Below, one piece after another: positions 26,898-34,450 of a stretch of 64,000 nucleotides of DNA (positions within the stretch are counted from its first letter, which is position 1; each line of letters opens with the position of its first letter). A program made the translations under genes and the position numbers. The DNA comes from CAVVSD01 sp963757125 (GTDB taxonomy: Bacteria; Actinomycetota; Thermoleophilia; Solirubrobacterales; Solirubrobacteraceae), in the NCBI GenBank assembly GCA_963757125.1, contig CAVWQP010000009.1, positions 868,001 to 932,000 on the forward strand, written 5' to 3'. The notes under the pieces were generated by a model. That model searched no databases and was not told the origin of the DNA. It saw only the letters and a list, made by a program, of their open reading frames with translations.

Positions 26898-26900
26898 GCT
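26895..26900 (+). promoter_or_regulatory. candidate -10 box of leaderless promoter (monooxygenase)
   Basis: TAGGCT ends 7 bases before the ATG at 26908. The monooxygenase could thus be transcribed separately as a leaderless message; GGGGG at 26901-26905 is too close to the ATG to be a good Shine-Dalgarno. Confidence 0.35.
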
Positions 26901-26907
26901 GGGGGCC

Positions 26908-28369
26908 ATGGCCGACCACGTGGACGTGCTGATCGTGGGTGCCGGGGTGTCGGGCATCGGCGCCGCGTGCCACCTGCAGGCGCGGCATCCCGGGCGCACG
27001 TACGCGATCCTCGAGGCGCGCGACGCGATCGGCGGGACGTGGGATCTGTTCAGGTTCCCCGGGCGTGCGCTCGGACTCCGACGTGCACACGTTCGCCTAC
27101 GCGTTCAAGCCGTGGACGGGCGACAAGGCGATCGTCGACGGCGCGTCCATCCGGGAGTACGTCCAGGAGACCGCCCGCGAGGCCGGCGTCGACCGGCACA
27201 TCCGCTTCGGGCAGCGCGTCGTGCGCGCGTCCTGGTCGAGCGAGACGGCGCTGTGGACGGTCGACGTCGAGGGCGGCCCGCCCATGACGGCGCGCTGGTT
27301 CTTCTGCGCCACCGGCTACTACCGCTACGACGAGGGGTACGCGCCGCCGATGCCGGGGATCGAGAGGTTCGGCGGCCAGGTGGCCCACCCGCAGCACTGG
27401 CCCGAGGACCTCGACCACGCCGGCAAGCGCGTCGTCGTGATCGGCAGCGGCGCGACCGCCGTGACCGTCGTCCCGGCGATGGCCGAGACGGCCGCGCACG
27501 TCACGATGCTGCAGCGCTCGCCGTCCTACATCCTGCCCCAGCCGTCCCACGACCCGCTCGCGGCGTGGCTCTCCGGGCGGTTGAGCGCGAAGCGCGCGTA
27601 CAGGATCGTCCGGCGCAAGAACATCGCGCAGCAGGCGGCCGTCTACTGGCTGTGCCAGCGCTTCCCGCGCGCGATGCGCAAGGTCATCCGCCGGATCAAC
27701 GCGCAGCGGCTGCCGCCCGGCTGCCCGGTCGACGTGCACTTCAACCCGCCCTACGACCCGTGGGACCAGCGCCTCTGCGTCGTCCCGGACGGCGACCTCT
27801 TCAAGGCGCTGCGCAAGGGGACCGCGTCGGTCGCGACCGACCACATCGCGACCTTCACCGAGCACGGCATCCGGCTGCGCTCCGGGGAGCACCTCGACGC
27901 CGACATCGTCGTGACCGCGACGGGCCTGGATCTGCTCGCGTTCGGCGGCATCGAGCTCGTCGTCGACGGCCGCGCGATCGCGCTGCCCGAGACGCTCGCC
28001 TACCGCGGCACGATGCTGGGCGGCGTCCCCAACTTCGCGTACGCGATCGGCTACACGAACGCGTCCTGGACGCTGAAGGTCGACCTCGTCTGCGAGTACC
28101 TGTGCCGGGTGCTCTCCCACCTCGACGCGATCGGCGCCGACGCGTGCGTCCCCGAACCGCCGGGCGACGTGCCGACGCGGCCGCTGCTCGACTTCCAGGC
28201 CGGCTACGTCCTGCGGGCGCTGGACCGGTTCCCGCGCCAGGGCGAGCAGGCGCCGTGGCAGCTCGCGATGAACTACTACGGGGACGCGAAGAACCTGCGC
28301 CGCGGCCCGGTCGACGACGGGACGCTGCGCTGCTTCTCCGCGACCCGTGAGACCGCGGTGGCGGCGTGA
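26908..28369 (+). pseudogene. flavin-containing / Baeyer-Villiger-type monooxygenase, frameshifted
   Basis: An FAD/NADPH monooxygenase of about 486 residues. The N-terminal frame has VLIVGAGVSGIGAACHLQ (FAD GxGxxG) and AIGGTWDLFRFPG; the second frame resumes with SDSDVHTFAYAFKPW and contains FCATGYYRY, a second Rossmann motif VVVIGSGATAVTVVPAMA (NADPH) and FGGIELVVDG. One extra G in the GGG at 27061-27063 breaks FPGVRSDSDVH. The family oxygenates ketones (Baeyer-Villiger) or soft nucleophiles such as N or S. The stop overlaps the GTG of the SDR gene (28366-28369), so the two act in one operon, possibly alcohol to ketone to ester. Confidence 0.85.
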
Positions 28370-29199
28370 GCGCCGTCGGGGGCAAGGTGTGCGCCGTCAC
28401 CGGCGCCGGGTCGGGCATCGGGCGGGCGCTGGCCGTCGAGCTGGCGCGCCGCGGAGCCCACGTGGCGATCTCCGACGTCGACCCGGACGGCCTCGCCGGC
28501 ACCTCGGCGGCCATCGGGCGGGAGGTGCACGAAACGGTCGTCGACGTCGCCGACCGCGCCGCGGTGGAGGCGTGGGCCGCCGCCGTCGCCGCGCACCACG
28601 GCGTCGTCCACCAGATCTACAACAACGCGGGCATCGCGTTCTCGCGGCCCGTGCTCGAGAGCGAGTACGAGGACTTCGAGCAGGTGCTCGCGGTCAACCT
28701 GTGGGGCGTCATCCACGGCACGAAGGCGTTCCTGCCGCACGTCATCGCGTCGGGCGACGGGCACGTCACCAGCATCTCGAGCGTGAACGGCTTCTTCGCC
28801 CAGAGCCGCATGTCGCACTACTGCGCGTCGAAGTTCGCCGTCCGCGGCTTCTCCGAGAGCCTGCGGTCGGAGATGCTGAGCGCGCGGCACCGCGTGGGGG
28901 TGACGGTCGTGCATCCCGGGGGCGTGAAGACGAACATCGCCGACGCGGCGCTGGACGAGGCCCGCAAGCGGGGGTTCGTGCCGACCGAGGCGGACCTGCG
29001 GCGCCACCGGACGTTCAACGAGAAGATCCTGCGCATGGCGCCCGAGCAGGCGGCGCGCATCATCGTCGACGGCGTCGAGGCCGGCCGCCCGCGCGTCCTC
29101 GTCGGCAACGACGCGCGCCTGATCGACGCGATCGTGCGGCTGCTGCCGGGCCGCTACCCGCGGGTCGCCGTGGCGCTCGAGCGTCGGCTGCGTCGCTAG
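28366..29199 (+). CDS. short-chain dehydrogenase/reductase
   Basis: A 277-residue classical SDR: the NAD(P) motif VTGAGSGIGRALAVELA near residue 12, NNAG in YNNAGIAFSRP, the catalytic Ser in SISSVNGFFAQ and YCASK (Tyr-x3-Lys, around residues 154-158). VVHPGGVKTNIA follows, as in dehydrogenases such as the Rv-type SDRs that partner with FAD monooxygenases. The GTG start overlaps the monooxygenase stop by four bases. It likely interconverts the alcohol or ketone used by that enzyme. The gene converges on the minus-strand SH3-like protein gene, the stops overlapping at 29196-29199. Confidence 0.9.
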   Translation: MSAVGGKVCAVTGAGSGIGRALAVELARRGAHVAISDVDPDGLAGTSAAIGREVHETVVDVADRAAVEAWAAAVAAHHGVVHQIYNNAGIAFSRPVLESEYEDFEQVLAVNLWGVIHGTKAFLPHVIASGDGHVTSISSVNGFFAQSRMSHYCASKFAVRGFSESLRSEMLSARHRVGVTVVHPGGVKTNIADAALDEARKRGFVPTEADLRRHRTFNEKILRMAPEQAARIIVDGVEAGRPRVLVGNDARLIDAIVRLLPGRYPRVAVALERRLRR

Positions 29200-29816
29200 T
29201 CCCGCCGGAGCGCGCCGGCGGTCGCCCAGCCGGTCGCGCCGACGGGGAGGTAGCGCGACGACACGACGGTGACGCCGTCGAACCCACGTGGTCCGTGGGA
29301 GCGGAGCTCCACGCGGTCGTCCCGCAGCAGGTAGTCCCAGGCCGTGCCGGCGGGCGAGTAGCGGATGTAGACGTCGGCGGCCGCCACCACCCGCGCGCGC
29401 AGGCGCGCCGGCCCCATCGCCCTGGCCCCGCAGGAGGTCTGCGGGCCGTGCTTGGACGGCATGACCCCCGGCTCGAAGTCGAACCCGGCCGGCCCCTTGC
29501 ACGGCCGCCCGGGCGGGCTGTGCCACGGCTCCACGTCCTCGAGGGGGATCCAGCCCGAGCCGCCCTGCTGCCGGGCGTACACCCAGATCCAGGCGTCCCC
29601 GGGACCGGCCGCGGGCCGGTCGGGCGGGAGGTCGTCGTGGTCGGGATTGCGGACGGTCTGACGGCCGAGCCCCTGCCCCGCCCGCAGCTCCACCACCGCG
29701 CCCGCGGTCGGATCGCACGCGACGCGGATCGCCGTCGGGCGCGTGGTCCGGTAGGGCCGGTAGCCGATGTTGACCTCGTCGCCCGAGTACAGCCCGTCGA
29801 TCCCGTGACAGGGCAC
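29196..29816 (-). CDS. hypothetical protein, possible SH3-like domain
   Basis: A protein of 206 residues if the GTG at 29816 is the start; further upstream the frame runs into the LysR gene and encodes only shadow sequence. Visible features are four cysteines (VPCHG, VACDP, RPCKG, SCGAR), an aromatic-rich segment AWIWVYARQQGGSGWIPLED that resembles SH3-type wall-binding modules, and DVYIRYSPAGTAWDYLL. No signal peptide is seen, which is odd for such domains, so the N-terminus may be lost or the start misjudged. It lies 17 bases after the LysR stop on the same strand. I do not recognise the family. Confidence 0.55.
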   Translation of the reverse strand: MPCHGIDGLYSGDEVNIGYRPYRTTRPTAIRVACDPTAGAVVELRAGQGLGRQTVRNPDHDDLPPDRPAAGPGDAWIWVYARQQGGSGWIPLEDVEPWHSPPGRPCKGPAGFDFEPGVMPSKHGPQTSCGARAMGPARLRARVVAAADVYIRYSPAGTAWDYLLRDDRVELRSHGPRGFDGVTVVSSRYLPVGATGWATAGALRRD

Positions 29817-29832
29817 AGTGGGATTGTCGCGC

Positions 29833-30741
29833 TCAGCCGATGACCTCCGCCACCCGCGGCTTGCCCTGCCACGGCTGCGCCTTGAGCACCTCGAGGAACG
29901 CGCCCGCGGCGGGCGACCACTCGCTGCGCGTGTAGGCACACAGGCGCCGCACGACCGGCCGGCGCAGCCGACGCACGTGCGTCTGGAGGTCGACGGGGAC
30001 GAGCGAGCTGGGCACGAGCGAGACACCGACGCCCGCTGCCGCGAGCCGCACCGCCGCCTCGACCTGCTGGGTCTCGACGGTCTTGCGCGGGGCGAACCCG
30101 GCCCGGCCGCATGCCTCCGCGACCAGCGCCCACAGGCCGTGCTCGGGCGGGAAGAGGATCCAGTCGCGGTCGGCGAGCTCCTCGAGCGGCACGCGTGCGG
30201 ACGGCGCGAGGTGCCACGCCGGGTCCCGCGGCCCGACGATCACGACGAACTCCTCCCAGCCGAGCCGCACGACCGGCCCCTTGAGGTCGGCCGGCGGCGG
30301 CCCGACGGCGATGTCGCCGACGCCGCTGCGCAGCCCGCGCTCGAGCTCGAGCCGGTGCGCGTACTCGTGCAGGCGGATCTCCACGCCGGGATGGCGCTCG
30401 TAGAGCGTGCGGATCGCGGGCGGAAGGATGCCCACGGCGACCGACCGCACCGTGGCGATCTCCAGCTGCCCGCTGCGCAGGCTGAGCGCCTCGCGCGCGG
30501 CTCGCGCGGCGCGCTGGGCCGCGAGGACCGTCGCACGCGCCTCGGGTAGGAACGCCTTCCCGGCGGCGGTGAGCCGCATGCCCCGCGGCAGCCGCTCGAT
30601 GAGCTGGCCGCCGAACTCCGTCTCGAGCGCCTTGATCTGCTGCGAGAGCCCGGGCTGGGACACGTGCAGCTCCGCCGCGGCGCGCGTGAAGGAGCCCGTA
30701 TCGACGACCGCGACCCAGTACTCCAGCTGCCGCAGGTTCAT
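29833..30741 (-). CDS. LysR-family transcriptional regulator
   Basis: A 302-residue LysR regulator: the N-terminal winged helix MNLRQLEYWVAVVDTGSFTRAAAELHVSQPGLSQQIKALE and a periplasmic-binding-type effector domain (IATVRSVAVGILPPAIRTLYERHPGVEIRL). Effector-domain residues do not reveal the ligand. The start codon lies inside a palindrome (30739-30755) that matches a second copy at 32577-32593, so the protein probably represses itself and controls the phosphoesterase and the molybdenum-hydroxylase operon. It is 17 bases upstream of the SH3-like gene. Confidence 0.93.
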   Translation of the reverse strand: MNLRQLEYWVAVVDTGSFTRAAAELHVSQPGLSQQIKALETEFGGQLIERLPRGMRLTAAGKAFLPEARATVLAAQRAARAAREALSLRSGQLEIATVRSVAVGILPPAIRTLYERHPGVEIRLHEYAHRLELERGLRSGVGDIAVGPPPADLKGPVVRLGWEEFVVIVGPRDPAWHLAPSARVPLEELADRDWILFPPEHGLWALVAEACGRAGFAPRKTVETQQVEAAVRLAAAGVGVSLVPSSLVPVDLQTHVRRLRRPVVRRLCAYTRSEWSPAAGAFLEVLKAQPWQGKPRVAEVIG

Positions 30742-30755
30742 AACCGCGGATTATG
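30739..30755. promoter_or_regulatory. LysR-type operator, copy 1
   Basis: CATAACCGCGGATTATG is a 17-base near-perfect palindrome (one arm mismatch) containing the LysR T-N11-A core. It includes the LysR start codon, which suggests autoregulation, and lies between LysR and the phosphoesterase gene. Copy 2 at 32577 has the same core. Confidence 0.55.
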
Positions 30756-30820
30756 GACCAGACGCAGGTGACGAGCACGTCGCTCGTCACCCACATCCGC
30801 CTCCGCGTCCTGCGCCCCGA

Positions 30821-32515
30821 CTAGCCCTTCGCTCCGAACACCGACGCGAGCGACGGCACCGCGGCATCCCGGCTCGAGAGCGGCTGCAGGCCGAAGCGCT
30901 GCTCGATCGTCGACAGCACGGACGTCGTGTCGTGCTGCGTGTGATCCACGACGAAATCGGCCTTCAGGCCGGGCGTCAGGACGAGCGCCGGCACACGCGT
31001 GCCGGGCCCGTGCAGGTCGCTCGGCCCTTCGGGGCCGCCGGCCTGGCCCGGCGGGGGCACGTGGTCCCACTGGCCGCCGAACTCGTCGTAGGTGACGACG
31101 ACCATGGTGTGCTTCGCGCAGCGGCTGTCGCCGATCGCCTTCAGGAGGTCGACGAGGTGGTCGGAGCCGGTCGACACGCTCGCGTAGCCCGGGTGCTCGT
31201 TCTCCGCTCCCGCCGGCTTGACGAACGACACCGGCTTCAGCGCGCAGGCCTTCTCCGAGGACGTCGCCAGGTCCAGGAACTCCTGCTCGTCGCGCAGGTG
31301 CTGCGCGCGGGCCTCGCTCCCCGGGGCGAAGCTCCTGAAGTAGTTCAGCGGCTGGTGGTGGAACTGGAACAGCTTGTCCGGGCAGTTCGGGAACGTCGCC
31401 GTGGCCAGTGCGTCGGGGTCCGAGCAGGTCGGCCCGTTCCCGTTCGTCCAGCCCGGGGCGCCCACGTTGCCGGCGGCATTGGACCATCCGCCGGAGTACC
31501 ACGCCCAGTCGATGCCCGCCCCGCTCAGCCGGTCGCCGATCGTCGGGTTCGTCAGCGGCGGGAGCCTGTTGGCGTCCGGCGTGTTCGGCGCGTAGGGCTG
31601 GTAGGCCGGCTGGATCGTGTTCACGGCGTAGTCGCCGCACAGCAGGCCGGGCTTGGCGATGCCCGCGCACTTGGCGGTGAGCGGGGCGTCCTTCACCCCG
31701 TCGATCGTCGGCGTGTAGAGCGGCGTCTTCGTCGGCATCCCGTTCGTGTCGACGATGGAGTGCAGATCGTGCTCACCGCTCTGCGCCGCGCCCGCGAACA
31801 CCGGCGTCGCCGCGGCGACGAGCCACTGGTGGTTGAGGAACGACCCGCCGAACGCGGACTGGAAGAAGTTGTCGGCGATCGCATACCGCGGGTGACCCTC
31901 CTCGTGCAGGTAGCGGTAGATCGGCAGCGCCCGCGTGTCGTAGGTGCCCTGCGTGAGGCCGGCGGCATCGCTGCCGGTGGTGTAGCGGTCCTGCCTGCCG
32001 CCGTCGAGCTGGTACTGCTCGTGGTAGAAGCGGTGCACGAGGTCGCGCGTGCAGCCGCCCGGCTCACCGGTCCCGTTCCTGACGCCGTTCGGCGCGGAGG
32101 CTCCGGGCGCGGGGCACGTCGTGTCCGACGGCTTGATGTAGTCGTCGATCCGGAACGGAGAGTTGGCGAAGTGGCTCACGAACGGCGTCGCCGTCGTGGT
32201 GTCCGTGCACGTCGCCGGCAGCGGGTCCGGGGACGTGAGGTTCACGTCGTTCTGCAGCAGGCAGGTGAAGGGTTCACCCTCCTGGTTCACCTGCGTGGTG
32301 TGCGCCGGGTCCGCGTTCGCCAGCCCGTTGACGCCCTCCCAGCCGCCGTAGAGGTTGTCGAAGGAGTGGTTCTCCTCGTAGATCACCACGATGTGCTTCA
32401 CGCGATCGAGTCCCCCGGTCGCGGGGCTGTGCTGCTTGCCTGCGACCGCGGTCCCGCCGGTCGCGAGGCACAGGCCGGTCACCAACGTCCCGGCCACCAC
32501 CCTCCGTGCGCGCAT
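30821..32515 (-). CDS. secreted phosphoesterase (phospholipase C/acid phosphatase family)
   Basis: A 564-residue phosphoesterase family (PF04185) protein. An N-terminal signal peptide (MRARRVVAGTLVTGLCLATG, cut near GTAVA) directs export. The catalytic start HIVVIYEENHSFDNLYGG (about residues 40-57) carries the metal/nucleophile Asn-His region of AcpA/phospholipase C enzymes. Later VVVTYDEFGGQWDHVPPP and TRVPALVLTPG supply further metal ligands. It should hydrolyse phosphomonoesters or phospholipid head groups outside the cell. The ATG at 32515 gives a proper signal sequence; an in-frame Met at 32575 adds 20 residues that spoil it. A second palindrome (32577-32593) lies 62 bases upstream. Confidence 0.88.
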   Translation of the reverse strand: MRARRVVAGTLVTGLCLATGGTAVAGKQHSPATGGLDRVKHIVVIYEENHSFDNLYGGWEGVNGLANADPAHTTQVNQEGEPFTCLLQNDVNLTSPDPLPATCTDTTTATPFVSHFANSPFRIDDYIKPSDTTCPAPGASAPNGVRNGTGEPGGCTRDLVHRFYHEQYQLDGGRQDRYTTGSDAAGLTQGTYDTRALPIYRYLHEEGHPRYAIADNFFQSAFGGSFLNHQWLVAAATPVFAGAAQSGEHDLHSIVDTNGMPTKTPLYTPTIDGVKDAPLTAKCAGIAKPGLLCGDYAVNTIQPAYQPYAPNTPDANRLPPLTNPTIGDRLSGAGIDWAWYSGGWSNAAGNVGAPGWTNGNGPTCSDPDALATATFPNCPDKLFQFHHQPLNYFRSFAPGSEARAQHLRDEQEFLDLATSSEKACALKPVSFVKPAGAENEHPGYASVSTGSDHLVDLLKAIGDSRCAKHTMVVVTYDEFGGQWDHVPPPGQAGGPEGPSDLHGPGTRVPALVLTPGLKADFVVDHTQHDTTSVLSTIEQRFGLQPLSSRDAAVPSLASVFGAKG

Positions 32516-32576
32516 GTGCGGATTGCTACCCCATCGCGCCGCGGGCGACGCCGCCGGTTCAGCGGCACCCCGCACT

Positions 32577-32593
32577 GATAACCGCAGGTTATC
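32577..32593. promoter_or_regulatory. LysR-type operator, copy 2 (perfect palindrome)
   Basis: GATAACC-GCA-GGTTATC is a perfect 17-base palindrome with 7-base arms and a T-N11-A core. It sits between the divergent phosphoesterase (start 32515) and the VOC/CoxMSL-type operon (start 32671), close to the expected promoter position of both. Confidence 0.6.
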
Positions 32594-32670
32594 GCTGGGA
32601 ACGCGTCCCGTGCTTCGACACCTGACGAGCGGCGGGATACGGTCCTTTCGTCCGCAGTGGAGGGGAGACC

Positions 32671-33141
32671 ATGAGGGCCACAGGGTTCAACCACGTCAGC
32701 CTGGTCGCGCACGACCTGGAGCGCTCGGTGCGCTTCTACACCGAGATCTTCGGGATGGAGAGGATCGCGACGTACACGTTCGCGTTCCCGGTGCAGTACC
32801 TGCGCCTCGGCGATCTGCAGCTGCACCTCTTCGAGCGCGACGCGCCCGCGCCCGCGTACCACCACATCGGCATCGACGTGGACGACTACGAGGAGGCGTA
32901 CCGCCGCGCGCGCGAGCTGGAGATCCTGGAGAAGGAGTCGTTCTTCTCGGACATGTACGAACTGCCCGACGGCAGCGTGCAGATGTACGTGCGCGACCCC
33001 GCCGGCAACCTCGTCGAGCTCGACTGGCCGGACGTGTCGACCCTCGACCGCTCGGTCTTCCCAGAGATCAAGAAGCTCGCCGACGACGTGGAGCAGACGC
33101 CGGAGGGACTGCGGTCGACCCTGTACCTGACGCGGGCATGA
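32671..33141 (+). CDS. VOC family protein (glyoxalase-like)
   Basis: A 156-residue VOC protein: GFNHVSLVAHDLERSVRFYTEIFGMERI with the first metal-ligand His, PAYHHIGIDVDDYEEAYRRA with a second, and VRDPAGNLVELDWPD with the closing Glu, so a metal site is likely. An AGGGGAGA Shine-Dalgarno sits 5 bases before the ATG. Its stop overlaps the CoxM-like ATG (ATGA), so it is the first gene of the operon VOC, CoxM-, CoxS- and CoxL-like. It may act on the substrate or product of the molybdenum hydroxylase, as a dioxygenase or an isomerase. Confidence 0.88.
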   Translation: MRATGFNHVSLVAHDLERSVRFYTEIFGMERIATYTFAFPVQYLRLGDLQLHLFERDAPAPAYHHIGIDVDDYEEAYRRARELEILEKESFFSDMYELPDGSVQMYVRDPAGNLVELDWPDVSTLDRSVFPEIKKLADDVEQTPEGLRSTLYLTRA

Positions 33142-33986
33142 AGCCGCCGCCGTTCGCGTACCACGATCCCACCACGGTCGAGGAGACGCTCGGCCTGCTC
33201 GACGGCGACGACGTCCGCGTCCTGGCCGGCGGGCAGAGCCTCGTCCAGCTCCTGAAGTTCCGCCGGATCCGGCCCACGGCGCTCGTCGACATCAACGGCG
33301 TCGCAGGACTCGACGCCATCGAGGAGCGCGACGGCGTCCTGCGCATCGGCGCGCTGGTCCGACAGCAGCGGCTCCTGGAGGACGAGCAGGTCGCGCGCCA
33401 CCAGCCGCTGCTGCGCGAGGCGGCGCGCCACGTCGGCTACGCCGAGACGCGCCGGCGCGGCACGGTCGGCGGGTCGATCGCGTTCGGCGCGCCGTGGGCC
33501 GAGCTCTCGGCCGCCGCGGTCGCGCTCGACGCGACGATCGAGGTCCGCTCGGGCGGCGGCGACCGGGAGATCCCGGCGAGGGAGTTCTTCCTCGGCCCCA
33601 ATGAGACTGCCCTCGCCCGCGGCGAGCTCGTCGTCGCCGTGCACTTCCCGGCCCGGACGGGACGATCGGGTGCCGCCTGCCACGAGGTGAGCGCGCGGTA
33701 CCGCGACTACGCGCGCGTGGCCGCAGCCGCGGTCGTCGACCTCGACGCGGACGGCGGCTGCCGGTCGGCGACCGTGGCGATGCTGCGGGTCGCGGATCGG
33801 CCCGTCCTCCTCGACTGCACCGACGCGATGCGCGACGGCGGGAACGTCGACGGTCTCCTGGACGGGATCACGCCGCCGGACGACATCGAGGCGAGCAGCG
33901 CGTACAGGCGGCGGGTCGCGCCGGTGCTCGCGCAGCGCGCGCTGCGCGACGCGATGGCCCACGCACAGGGGGAGGAGGCGGCATGA
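33138..33986 (+). CDS. FAD-binding medium subunit of xanthine dehydrogenase/CO dehydrogenase family (CoxM-like)
   Basis: A 282-residue FAD subunit. The pyrophosphate-binding loop RVLAGGQSLVQLLKFR (about residues 28-43) and LREAARHVGYAETRRRGTVGGSIAFGAPWAE (residues about 95-125, the second FAD loop) are typical of the molybdenum hydroxylase M subunit. It passes electrons from the iron-sulfur subunit to an acceptor. Both ends overlap neighbours by four bases. Together with the next two genes it forms an aldehyde-, xanthine- or heterocycle-oxidising enzyme; the large subunit decides substrate class. Confidence 0.92.
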   Translation: MKPPPFAYHDPTTVEETLGLLDGDDVRVLAGGQSLVQLLKFRRIRPTALVDINGVAGLDAIEERDGVLRIGALVRQQRLLEDEQVARHQPLLREAARHVGYAETRRRGTVGGSIAFGAPWAELSAAAVALDATIEVRSGGGDREIPAREFFLGPNETALARGELVVAVHFPARTGRSGAACHEVSARYRDYARVAAAAVVDLDADGGCRSATVAMLRVADRPVLLDCTDAMRDGGNVDGLLDGITPPDDIEASSAYRRRVAPVLAQRALRDAMAHAQGEEAA

Positions 33987-34450
33987 GTGACACGCGGGCG
34001 GTGCGGATCACGATCAACGGCAGCGTGCACGAGGCGGAGGTCGAGCCCCGGCGGACGCTGGCCGACTTCATCCGCGAGGACGCGGGCCTGAAGGGCACGC
34101 ACCTCGCCTGCGAGCACGGCTTCTGCGGCAACTGCAACGTCGCCTTCGACGGCGACACGATCCGCTCGTGCCTCATGTTCGCCGTGCAGGCCGACGGCCA
34201 CGAGATCGAGACCGTCGAGGCGCTGTGCGAGCCCGGCGGTGCGCTCTCCGAGCTGCAACAGGCGTTCACCGACCACGCGGCCGTGCAGTGCGGCTACTGC
34301 ACGCCGGCGATGCTCCTCACCGCACGCGAGTTCCTGCGCGACCACCCGGGGGAGACCGACGAGGAGACGATCCGGGAGGGCATCTCCAGCGTCGTCTGCC
34401 GTTGCACGGGCTACCAGCAGATCGTCGACGCGATCCGGTCGCTCGCATGA
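33983..34450 (+). CDS. [2Fe-2S] small subunit of molybdenum hydroxylase (CoxS-like)
   Basis: A 155-residue iron-sulfur subunit. The ferredoxin-like N-terminal half has CEHGFCGNC with a fourth Cys in IRSCLM; the C-terminal four-helix half has QCGYCTPAMLL and VVCRCTGYQQI, giving the second cluster. No signal peptide is seen, so the enzyme is cytoplasmic. It relays electrons from the molybdopterin centre to FAD. Its ATG overlaps the CoxM-like stop and its stop overlaps the CoxL-like ATG. Confidence 0.95.
   Translation: MSDTRAVRITINGSVHEAEVEPRRTLADFIREDAGLKGTHLACEHGFCGNCNVAFDGDTIRSCLMFAVQADGHEIETVEALCEPGGALSELQQAFTDHAAVQCGYCTPAMLLTAREFLRDHPGETDEETIREGISSVVCRCTGYQQIVDAIRSLA

Noticed and set aside
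29817..30026. N-terminal extension of the SH3-like protein
   Set aside because: The in-frame extension lies within the LysR gene and has shadow composition; a GTG at 29816 is a better start.
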